This document shows positions 42,152 through 49,432 of a stretch of 64,000 nucleotides of DNA, in pieces (the first letter of the stretch is position 1; each line of letters opens with the position of its first letter). The notes under the pieces were generated by a model. That model ran no database searches, was not told where the DNA came from, and saw only the letters and a list, made by a program, of their open reading frames with translations. Made by a program: the position numbers and the translations under genes. The stretch is from NCBI RefSeq assembly GCF_043951865.1, contig NZ_JBINJF010000002.1:1-64000 (forward strand). The letters are read 5' to 3'. This stretch comes from JAMQKA01 sp043951865 (GTDB taxonomy: Bacteria; Bacteroidota; Rhodothermia; Balneolales; Balneolaceae).

Positions 42152-44641
42152 GTGGTTCAACGCTTACTTACCAAAGCTTTACTGTTTTTATTTCCACTAG
42201 CATTTTTCGTTTTCACAACGGCCGCTTACGCACAGGATACAGGCAGCGACACGCTTGATATTGAAATAAGCAACCCGTTGGAGGCGACCCCCAGTCAATA
42301 TGAAATACTGAGCCTTTCGGTGGAAGGGGTGAATACTGTTCGTCCTTCGTTTATTGAAAGTACCAGCGGCCTTGAGGTGGGATCGACCATCACCATCCCG
42401 GGTGAAGATATCTCCCAGGCGATGAGGCGCCTGAACAGGACCGGGTTGTTTTCTGATATTGAAATTAACCAGACGGGAACTACCGCCGATGGGATACACC
42501 TGCAGATAAAGGTGGTGGAGCAGCCGCGCCTTTCTGATTATGAAATACGCGGTGTGAAGCGGTCAGAGCGGAATGATCTTCGGGAACGCCTGAATCTACT
42601 CTCCGGTTTTGCCGTGACCCAATCGGCCAAAACACAGGCTGTTAATACGATTAAAAACTTCTATAAGGAGAAGGGACACTGGTTTACCGAAGTTGATATC
42701 TCCACGAGTACTGCGGATACGGTGCGAAACCGGGTGACCATGTATTTCGATATTGACCCGGGTGAACGGCTTGAGATCAAGGATATCCGGTTTGAAGGCA
42801 ATGAAAACTACGACGAGAAGAAGCTCCGGAAAACACTGGATACGATCCAGGAGGATCGATGGTGGAAGATTTTTTCAAAAAAGCTGTTTAAGCAGGAAGA
42901 CTACGAGGAGGCCAAAACCAACTTGCGGACCTTTTACCGGGAGAACGGGTTCCGTGATTTCTACATCGTGGAAGACTCGGTTTTCACCTACAACTACAAG
43001 GATGACAAGGAAGGAGTCGGGGTCTGGATCAAGGTCAGTGAGGGTCCCCAGTACAAAGTGCGGAATATCACGTGGGAAGGCAATACGGTGTATACCGATG
43101 AGCGCCTGACACAGGCACTGGGTTTCCAGAAAGGAGAGGTGTTTAACGAGACAAAATTCCAGGAGAACCTGCAGTTTACCCAGGGAAATACCGACGTCAC
43201 CAGCCTCTACCACAATATCGGGTACCTGTTTTTTGATGTACAGCCCCAGATTGATGTGGTCGCCGAAGATTCACTCGATATCCATATGAATATTGTTGAG
43301 GATGAAATTGCCACCATCAATGAGGTTTCGTTCAGTGGTAATACCAAAACCCATGACGATGTGGTGCGCCGCACCCTGCGGACTATTCCGGGAGAAACAT
43401 ACAGCCGCCAGGCGATTGTGCGTACAGTCCGCGAGCTTGGGACCCTGGGTTATTTCCAGTCAGAAAATATAAATCCCGTCCCCCAACCCAATTACCAGGA
43501 CAAGACGGTCGATATCAATTATGAGCTGGATGAGTCGCAGAGTACCGACAATTTTGAGTTTTCCGGGGGTTTTGGCGGACGTGGGATCGGACTGATTCTT
43601 TCGGCGCGGCTCAATTTCAACAACTTTTCAATGGGGCGGGCGCTGCGCGGAGAAGGGTTTAACCCGATCCCCTCGGGCGACGGCCAGAAATTGTCACTTG
43701 GGGTGCAGGTCACCGGTGGCGGTTATCAAAGCTACAGTTTTGGATTCCAGGAGCCGTGGCTCGGTGGCGAACCCCTCTCGCTGGGCGTCAACTTCAATTA
43801 CAACCTGATCAAGTACCGGAACAGCGACCTGAGAAATGAGCTTTTTTCCGGAAGCGTCTCGCTCGGTAAACGCCTGAAGTGGCCGGACGATTATTTCACC
43901 CGCCGAACGGTCCTTTCGTACCAACTCTATGATGTGGCCGGTGGCGCATCGTTTCTTGCCGAGGGGACTTCCAGCATTTTGAGTATTACCCAGCAGATAG
44001 AACGAAATTCGCTGAACAATCCGATATCACCCACTTCCGGGTCAAAGTTGTTGTTCTCTGCCGAGGTAGCCCCGCCGCTGCCGTCATTTGCCCAATTCTA
44101 CAAGCTTAAAACATCGTATCAGAACCACACGGCGCTTGCCGGAAAGCTGGTCTTTACCAATACGATTGAGTACGGATACCTGGGATACCTGGGTTCCGGG
44201 CAGCGCAGCAACTTCCAGCGATTTATGCTGGGGGGAACACAGATGCAGCAGCGACAGAGCTTTATCAATGACAACATTGATCTGCGCGGGTTTCCCGGCG
44301 GAAATAACGGGTCAATCACCCCACGTATTGACGGGCAAGAGGTCGGTGGCCGACTTTACAGCAAATATTCCCTGGAATTGAGATATCCTGCTGTGCAGGA
44401 AGACCAGGTCCAGGTGATCCCATACCTGTTTAGTGATGCCGGAAATGCATACCTGAATATCGAGGATTTTGCCCCGTTTGATCTGAAACGGGCAACTGGA
44501 GTGGGGGTACGGATATTTCTCCCCATTTTGGGACTGGTTGACTTGAGTTACGGCTATCGCCTGGATGGACTGCCGGGTACCAATCCCCCGATCGAGGCAG
44601 GCGAATGGGAGTTCTTGTTTAATATCGGAACGCCATTCTGA
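42152..44641 (+). CDS. bamA: BamA outer-membrane protein assembly factor
   Basis: Omp85-family insertase of outer-membrane beta-barrels. The frame opens at 42038 inside uppS, but the GTG at 42152 gives a good signal peptide (VQRLLTKALLFLFPLAFFVF... ending AYAQ) and no overlap; I choose it. Five POTRA domains span about residues 40-430 (ILSLSVEGVNTVRPS, LSDYEIRGVKRSERND, IKDIRFEGNENYDEKK, VRNITWEGNTVYTDERL, TINEVSFSGNTKTHDDV). The 16-strand barrel includes GFGGRGIGLILSARL and ends FLFNIGTPF with the terminal Phe. Three Skp-like chaperone genes follow at once. Confidence 0.95.
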   Translation: MVQRLLTKALLFLFPLAFFVFTTAAYAQDTGSDTLDIEISNPLEATPSQYEILSLSVEGVNTVRPSFIESTSGLEVGSTITIPGEDISQAMRRLNRTGLFSDIEINQTGTTADGIHLQIKVVEQPRLSDYEIRGVKRSERNDLRERLNLLSGFAVTQSAKTQAVNTIKNFYKEKGHWFTEVDISTSTADTVRNRVTMYFDIDPGERLEIKDIRFEGNENYDEKKLRKTLDTIQEDRWWKIFSKKLFKQEDYEEAKTNLRTFYRENGFRDFYIVEDSVFTYNYKDDKEGVGVWIKVSEGPQYKVRNITWEGNTVYTDERLTQALGFQKGEVFNETKFQENLQFTQGNTDVTSLYHNIGYLFFDVQPQIDVVAEDSLDIHMNIVEDEIATINEVSFSGNTKTHDDVVRRTLRTIPGETYSRQAIVRTVRELGTLGYFQSENINPVPQPNYQDKTVDINYELDESQSTDNFEFSGGFGGRGIGLILSARLNFNNFSMGRALRGEGFNPIPSGDGQKLSLGVQVTGGGYQSYSFGFQEPWLGGEPLSLGVNFNYNLIKYRNSDLRNELFSGSVSLGKRLKWPDDYFTRRTVLSYQLYDVAGGASFLAEGTSSILSITQQIERNSLNNPISPTSGSKLLFSAEVAPPLPSFAQFYKLKTSYQNHTALAGKLVFTNTIEYGYLGYLGSGQRSNFQRFMLGGTQMQQRQSFINDNIDLRGFPGGNNGSITPRIDGQEVGGRLYSKYSLELRYPAVQEDQVQVIPYLFSDAGNAYLNIEDFAPFDLKRATGVGVRIFLPILGLVDLSYGYRLDGLPGTNPPIEAGEWEFLFNIGTPF

Positions 44642-44646
44642 TAAAG

Positions 44647-45213
44647 ATGAAATGCTTAACGTCACATAACTGGAAGCTGCTCTGCCTGGCGGTTGTCGGC
44701 TGCCTGTCGGTGGGTACAGTTGCCGAGGCTCAGGAGCAGAAGATCGGGTATGTTAACACGGACACTATCCTGCAGCAGATGCCCGAATACAAAGGTATTG
44801 ATCAAAAACTGCGTACCCTGAGCCAAAAATGGAAGAAGGAACTGGAACAGATGCAGAATGAGATCGAGCAGTTAAAACAGGATTTTTCCGACAGGGAAAT
44901 ACTATTTACTGAAGAGGTTCGTAACCAGCGGCAGCAGGAAATTCGCCGGCGGATACAGGAACGCCAGCAGTACCGTGAAGAGAAGTTTGGGGCCGAAGGT
45001 GAATACTTTCAACAACAAAAAGTACTGCTGGAACCGATACAGCGCAGGGTCTTTAGGGCAATAAACGTCGTCGCGGAACGTAATGGTTATGATTTCGTAT
45101 TCGACCGGGCGGCAGATACAAGCATGCTCTATTTCAGGCAGGAATGGAATCTGAATGATGAAGTGCTGATGGAACTGGATATCAACACCGGCGCAAATCA
45201 GACGAGCAATTAA
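44647..45213 (+). CDS. OmpH/Skp-family periplasmic chaperone, copy 1
   Basis: A 188-residue protein: signal peptide to about residue 27 (VAEAQ), then QKIGYVNTDTILQQMPEYKG, the OmpH/Skp N-terminal strand and turn, then a long coiled coil (residues 60-130) rich in Glu/Gln/Lys, then a beta C-terminal part (YDFVFDRAADTSMLYF). Skp trimers hold unfolded outer-membrane proteins on the way to BamA. It begins five bases after the bamA stop. Confidence 0.92.
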   Translation: MKCLTSHNWKLLCLAVVGCLSVGTVAEAQEQKIGYVNTDTILQQMPEYKGIDQKLRTLSQKWKKELEQMQNEIEQLKQDFSDREILFTEEVRNQRQQEIRRRIQERQQYREEKFGAEGEYFQQQKVLLEPIQRRVFRAINVVAERNGYDFVFDRAADTSMLYFRQEWNLNDEVLMELDINTGANQTSN

Positions 45214-45267
45214 GAAAAATAGTTAGTATAATCACACGCCATTATAATCTGTAAACCCTTTACATTT

Positions 45268-45801
45268 ATGTTTAGAAAGCTACTTGCTACAGCTTTTGTC
45301 CTTTTATTCGCATTTACACTTACAGCCGTAGGCCAGGATCTGAGTATCGGCTACATGAATCCACAGGAGGTGCTCAGTCAGCTTCCCGAACGGGCCGATA
45401 TTGAACAGCAGCTAAACTCTTTTATCCAGGAAAAACGATCCGAGCTGGAGCAGGAGAGTACGGCCTTTCAGCAGGCGGTAAGCACCTACCAGCAGAATGC
45501 GGCCTCGATGTCGGAACAGGAACAGCAAAAAAGGGAAGAAGAGCTGGCAACCCGGGAGCAGGAGCTGATGGAGATGCAGCAAAGCATCCAGCAGCAGGTG
45601 CAACAGCGCCGTTCGGAACTGATGGCCCCCATTTACAACCGGATGGATCAGGCAATTGCCGCCACTGCTGAGGCTAATAATCTTGATTTTGTATTGAATG
45701 AGGCAACCGGCATGGGTGAAACTATTATCTATTATTCAGCCGATCAGAAGCTAAATGTTACCCAACAGGTTCTGGATCGTATGAATAGCGAATCAAATTA
45801 A
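45268..45801 (+). CDS. OmpH/Skp-family periplasmic chaperone, copy 2
   Basis: A 177-residue protein with the same architecture: signal peptide to about residue 23 (LTAVGQ), LSIGYMNPQEVLSQLPER, a coiled coil of Gln/Glu-rich heptads from 45 to 125 and the closing LDFVLNEATGMGETIIYYS. It is closer to copy 3 than to copy 1 (both share the SIGY(M/V)(N/D)PQ start). It lies 54 bp after copy 1 and 30 bp before copy 3. Confidence 0.92.
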   Translation: MFRKLLATAFVLLFAFTLTAVGQDLSIGYMNPQEVLSQLPERADIEQQLNSFIQEKRSELEQESTAFQQAVSTYQQNAASMSEQEQQKREEELATREQELMEMQQSIQQQVQQRRSELMAPIYNRMDQAIAATAEANNLDFVLNEATGMGETIIYYSADQKLNVTQQVLDRMNSESN

Positions 45802-45831
45802 TTTAGAATCATATTAAAAGAGCAAGAAATT

Positions 45832-46380
45832 ATGGTTAAGCGAGTACTTACAGTATTAGTTTTTTGTCTGGCATTTTCGGGGATGGCGCTCACGCAAAGC
45901 GCACAGGCCCAGGATAATCTTTCAATAGGCTATGTTGACCCGCAGGCTATCCTCAGCAAAATGCCGGAAATGAAGGCGGTGCAACAGCGCCTTCAAAATT
46001 TTGCGGATCGGAAACGCCAGGAGCTGCAGGATAAGCAGACCAATTTCCAGGAACAGGTTACCGCCTATCAGCAGAAATCGGCGGTCATTTCCGAAGAAGC
46101 TAAGCAAAAGGAAGAAGAACGACTTGGACAAATGCAGGCTGAACTGCAGCAGTTCCAAACACAGCTTCAACAGGAGATTCAACAGAAACAGCAAGAGCTT
46201 GTAGGTCCGCTGCTGCAGCAGATTGAAGAGGCTATCAATACGGTTGCTGAAGAACGGGACCTCACCTATGTACTGAATACCACCACGAGTAACGGGGATG
46301 TGATTATACTGTACGCTTCTCCTTCGGCCCGTGAAAATTATGATATCACCGATTCAGTTATGCAGCAGCTAGGCATTTAA
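45832..46380 (+). CDS. OmpH/Skp-family periplasmic chaperone, copy 3
   Basis: A 182-residue protein: signal peptide to about residue 27 (QSAQAQ), LSIGYVDPQAILSKMPEMK, a coiled coil very rich in Gln (QQFQTQLQQEIQQKQQELVG) and a C-terminal beta part (LTYVLNTTTSNGDVIILYAS). Last gene of the uppS-bamA-skp operon; a strong terminator follows 30 bp later. Confidence 0.92.
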   Translation: MVKRVLTVLVFCLAFSGMALTQSAQAQDNLSIGYVDPQAILSKMPEMKAVQQRLQNFADRKRQELQDKQTNFQEQVTAYQQKSAVISEEAKQKEEERLGQMQAELQQFQTQLQQEIQQKQQELVGPLLQQIEEAINTVAEERDLTYVLNTTTSNGDVIILYASPSARENYDITDSVMQQLGI

Positions 46381-46410
46381 GCTGATTACGGCATTGAAAA
46401 ACAGTTGAAA

Positions 46411-46450
46411 AGTGAAGCCCTGAATATTGCGTTCAGGGCTTCACTTTTTT
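46411..46450 (+). terminator. strong rho-independent terminator after the bamA-skp operon
   Basis: AGTGAAGCCCTGAA (46411-46424) and TTCAGGGCTTCACT (46432-46445) form a perfect 14-bp stem with a 7-nt loop, followed directly by a run of T to 46450. The A-residues before the stem (46406-46410) may allow weak function for the opposite strand too. Confidence 0.92.
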
Positions 46451-46468
46451 AGACGAGGGCTCTTCTAT

Positions 46469-46496
46469 AAAACAACGGTTTTGCAAAGTCTCTTAG
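46469..46496 (+). repeat. short dispersed intergenic repeat
   Basis: This stretch has the core AACGGTTTTGCAAAGTCTCT (46474-46493) and matches 47783-47809 and 34179-34204. It lies 18 bp beyond the bamA-skp terminator, in the gap before the convergent VWA gene. A 10-bp palindrome GAACCGGTTC follows at 46516-46525. Confidence 0.5.
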
Positions 46497-46532
46497 ACAA
46501 AAGTGCCAGTGGATTGAACCGGTTCCAAAATG

Positions 46533-47645
46533 TTACTTCATCCGGCGCTTCCGGTTTTTGATATAGTCTTCAAAGATATATTCTCCAAGGTTGTCGAGAG
46601 AGGAGAAATAGGCGCGCCCTTTATTAGCCTCCGTCAGCTCGCGGACAAAATCCTGCAGGTAGGGATCACGGGCAATCATAAACGTGGTAATGGTGATATC
46701 GTCCCGGCGGCACTTCACCGCCTCATCAAGCACTTTATTGACAATTTTTCGGTCGAGACCGTAGCTGTTCTTGTATATTTGCCCGTTTTCAATGATACAG
46801 GAGGGTTTGCCATCTGTGATCATGAATACCTGCTTGTTGGTAAATTTCCGGCGGTGCAGGATATGACGGGCCAGCTCCAAGGCCTGCTTGGTGTTGGTAT
46901 GGTAGGGTCCGACCTCCAGGTAGGGCAGGTCTTCAATACTGACCTCCCAGGCTTCATTGCCGAATGCGACAATGTCCAGTGAGTCTTTGGAGTAGTTTCT
47001 CATAATAAGCTCTGAGAGCGCCATCGCCACCTTCTTTGCCGGGGTGATGCGGTCTTCCCCGTAAAGCACCATTGAGTGGCTCAAATCGATAAGTAATACC
47101 GTTGCGGCCGAGCTGTAGTGGTCGGTATCATGGACCCGCAGGTCATCTTCATGCAGGTTGACCTGGTCGATGGAACTGTGCTTCAGCATGTTCATCATGG
47201 TGCCCACGCTGTCGATATTGCTCACGTCATCCCCCTGCTGCCAGGGGCGGGTTTCGGGCTGTCGTTCGCGCCCTGTGCCGGTGTAATTGGTTTTGTGACC
47301 GCCAAAACTGCCTTTTTTCAGATTATTGAAAATCTCCTCGAGCGAGCGCTGCCGCAGGCTGCGTTCCGTTTTCCGGGTTATGATCATCGTCTGCTGATTC
47401 TCATCCTCCCGAATATATCCGCGTTCCTTCATCTCATCCATGAAATCAGCAATGCCGTAGCCCTCCTCAAACTGGTCGGTAAGCCCGTATTCTTTGTCCA
47501 GTTCGGTCAGCCACCGCATGGCCTGCGCCACATCGCCACTGGCAATCGTTAGCAGCTCCTGGAATAGATCCCACAACGTATCGAAAGGGGATTTGCCTGT
47601 TCCACGACTGAAACGTTCGTCCCACTGTTGGTACTTGAAATACAT
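46533..47645 (-). CDS. von Willebrand factor A domain protein
   Basis: A 370-residue cytosolic protein. Residues 1-110 are helical with no recognised domain. A Gly-rich linker (GSFGGHKTNYTGTGRERQP) follows, then a VWA domain from about 180 to 350 with an intact metal site: Asp187-x-Ser189-x-Ser191 in LLIDLSHSM, Thr in YHTNTKQALE and Asp in FMITDGKPS. It resembles VWA proteins that partner with MoxR-type AAA+ ATPases or Mg-chelatase-like ATPases, but no ATPase gene is near. Function unknown. Confidence 0.85.
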   Translation of the reverse strand: MYFKYQQWDERFSRGTGKSPFDTLWDLFQELLTIASGDVAQAMRWLTELDKEYGLTDQFEEGYGIADFMDEMKERGYIREDENQQTMIITRKTERSLRQRSLEEIFNNLKKGSFGGHKTNYTGTGRERQPETRPWQQGDDVSNIDSVGTMMNMLKHSSIDQVNLHEDDLRVHDTDHYSSAATVLLIDLSHSMVLYGEDRITPAKKVAMALSELIMRNYSKDSLDIVAFGNEAWEVSIEDLPYLEVGPYHTNTKQALELARHILHRRKFTNKQVFMITDGKPSCIIENGQIYKNSYGLDRKIVNKVLDEAVKCRRDDITITTFMIARDPYLQDFVRELTEANKGRAYFSSLDNLGEYIFEDYIKNRKRRMK

Positions 47646-48010
47646 AAATAGTTGCGATCTGGGTTAGGTTTGTCGAAGGTTTCAGAACCAGTAATTTTGT
47701 CCGGGATCAACGCATGAGTTAATTCAGAACCGCAGTTTATATCCTATTATAGGGATTTATAATCTGCATAAATTCCGAGATTGGACAAAATAACGGTTTT
47801 ACAAAGTCTACTGCGTATATGTTAACCAGTGAACAGCCTAAAACATTCAATACCGGCGGTTTTGATATGTAATATTTACAACCAGATGGAGAACTTCAAC
47901 GACAGTTACCGCCTGAGCCTGAATTAGAAAGGAGAAGCAGATGCCTGAATATTGTTGGGAATAAAGCCGCGTGAAGCGAGATCGGGAATATTTACTTTGT
48001 TACGGCAATT
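47646..48010. other. intergenic region with repeat copy
   Basis: A 365-bp gap upstream of the VWA gene and beyond the 3' end of the lipoprotein operon (both minus strand). It contains the dispersed repeat at 47783-47809 and presumably the VWA promoter near 47650-47750. The true end of the lipoprotein frame may reach 47992 (see the frameshift entry). No RNA gene is visible. Confidence 0.5.
47783..47809 (+). repeat. short dispersed intergenic repeat
   Basis: Core AAAATAACGGTTTTACAAAG (47787-47806) followed by TCT, matching the copies at 46469-46496 and 34179-34204 with few differences. It is intergenic. Confidence 0.5.
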
Positions 48011-48508
48011 TCAACCCGGTCGACCAGCATACCGCCCGGGATGATCCCCCCCGGAACTCATGGAAAGTTCCAGTCGGTCGTTTTTGTTCACGGCAAGCTT
48101 GCCGGCGGACTGGTATTCGGTCCATGAAGAATCGGTGACGGTCACTGAAATACGTTTTCCCGTGCCGGTATTTGTTAGCACCACGTTCCCCCCGTTGACA
48201 AGGGTTTTACCCCACAGGCGGAGCTCCACCTCCAGGCTTTTGCCAATACCCGGTATCTCCAGTAACGCGTGCGGGTAGAGGCATCCTCCTGCAATATAGA
48301 CCGATTTTTCTCCCCCGGCTGGTGGGGTCTCATTTCTTATGTTAAAAGCAGCGAAGCTTTGCCAGCCGGAGGTATCGGCTTTGCTCTCAAATGAGCTGAA
48401 GCACAGTTTATCTGCCGATCCGGAGTTGAAAGGGGAAAGCGTGTTCCCGCAACCGGCAAAGAGTGCGTATGTGCAGAGGATCAGCACGCCGGTAATAAAT
48501 CGTTTCAT
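48011..48508 (-). CDS. lipoprotein with probable C-terminal frameshift
   Basis: A 165-residue lipoprotein as read: lipobox FAGC (Cys20), then a beta-rich domain resembling carbohydrate-binding jelly rolls (SFESKADTSGWQSF near the start, LEVELRLWGKTLVNGGNVVL, SWTEYQSAGKLAV). The frame ends in a non-beta tail SMSSGGDHPGRYAGRPG. A run of seven C at 48046-48052 (seven G in the coding strand) sits just there. With one G fewer the reading continues SSGGIIPGGMLVDRVEIAVT and stops at 47992-47994, the usual final strand of such domains. I infer a frameshift or sequencing error. Last gene of the FecI/FecR operon. Confidence 0.75.
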   Translation of the reverse strand: MKRFITGVLILCTYALFAGCGNTLSPFNSGSADKLCFSSFESKADTSGWQSFAAFNIRNETPPAGGEKSVYIAGGCLYPHALLEIPGIGKSLEVELRLWGKTLVNGGNVVLTNTGTGKRISVTVTDSSWTEYQSAGKLAVNKNDRLELSMSSGGDHPGRYAGRPG

Positions 48509-48520
48509 CGGTAGCTCCGT

Positions 48521-49324
48521 TTAATTAATATTTTCAAGGGGATCGCCCTCCTCTCCCACAAACTGAACCGTTCCGTCGCTGTAGACGTCAAATACCCACA
48601 CATGGGAATTTATGCACCCGGAGGGACAGTCGCCAAATCCGAGTGTGTAGTAGTAACGCAGGTGATTGCTGAAAAACAGGACATCAATTTCATTGCCGTC
48701 CGTTATGCCTTCTGAACCGGCATTGACGATGTAATCCAGCGTTTGGAACTGCCTGCCCACGGCAAATACATTGATCGCCTTGTCGGACTGAAGTTTTACT
48801 TCTGCATTGGGAGTGGATTCCACTGCCTGGTAGCTGACTGGCTCAAGATTATATTCCTCCATCAGCATATCGATCTGTTCATTGCCGGTATCCGGCGCAC
48901 CATTTTTCCAGGCACCGATCCACGGTGCGGTTGTATCCACATGAACTACCACCTGGCGCGGATGGGAGGGCATCTGAGCATGGATTTGATAATCTTCGGT
49001 AACCTCATTCGCTTTGGGATGCCCGGAGGCAGCCACATGTACAAGTCCATTATAGATCCTGTCAATCAACGGGCTGGGTATGGCTGTTTCGGTTGAATCG
49101 GAATTGTTAACATATCGAATAGCCAGTTTTTCAGCATCCTGTCGGTAGGCCTGCTGCTGTTCTGCAGAGAGTGAATCCTCGGGTGCCGGTACAATTTCAG
49201 GTCCCTCCCGCCAGTGAATAGTATCCAGCCGGGAGTTGGTACTGTCCAGCAGGCCGTCGCACGTGCTGAGAACGCAGATAGTCAGAATGGATATGATAAA
49301 GCGGGTTGTTCTTGCGCTGTTCAT
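48521..49324 (-). CDS. lipoprotein of unknown function in the receptor operon
   Basis: A 267-residue lipoprotein; lipobox LSTC (Cys22). The sequence is polar and without repeats until a conserved-looking C-terminal part, YYYTLGFGDCPSGCINSHVW followed by VFDVYSDGTVQFVGEEGDP, where a Cys-x3-Cys pair could form a disulfide. I recognise no characterised family. It is 108 bp after the STN-domain receptor and 12 bp before the second lipoprotein, so it should act with the receptor, for example as a surface ligand-binding partner. Confidence 0.72.
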   Translation of the reverse strand: MNSARTTRFIISILTICVLSTCDGLLDSTNSRLDTIHWREGPEIVPAPEDSLSAEQQQAYRQDAEKLAIRYVNNSDSTETAIPSPLIDRIYNGLVHVAASGHPKANEVTEDYQIHAQMPSHPRQVVVHVDTTAPWIGAWKNGAPDTGNEQIDMLMEEYNLEPVSYQAVESTPNAEVKLQSDKAINVFAVGRQFQTLDYIVNAGSEGITDGNEIDVLFFSNHLRYYYTLGFGDCPSGCINSHVWVFDVYSDGTVQFVGEEGDPLENIN

Positions 49325-49432
49325 GGCTTGCAGATGATTTTTGATTTTACTTTTCTTGTTTCTACTGCTAATACACTTTCAAATGGACAGTAACTATGCG
49401 TAAGGGAGTGGAGTGATTCTTGCAATGGGGGC

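Noticed and set aside
46516..46525. GAACCGGTTC palindrome as a second LacI-type operator
   Set aside because: It lies between converging gene ends, not upstream of any gene, and does not share the flanks of the sus operators.
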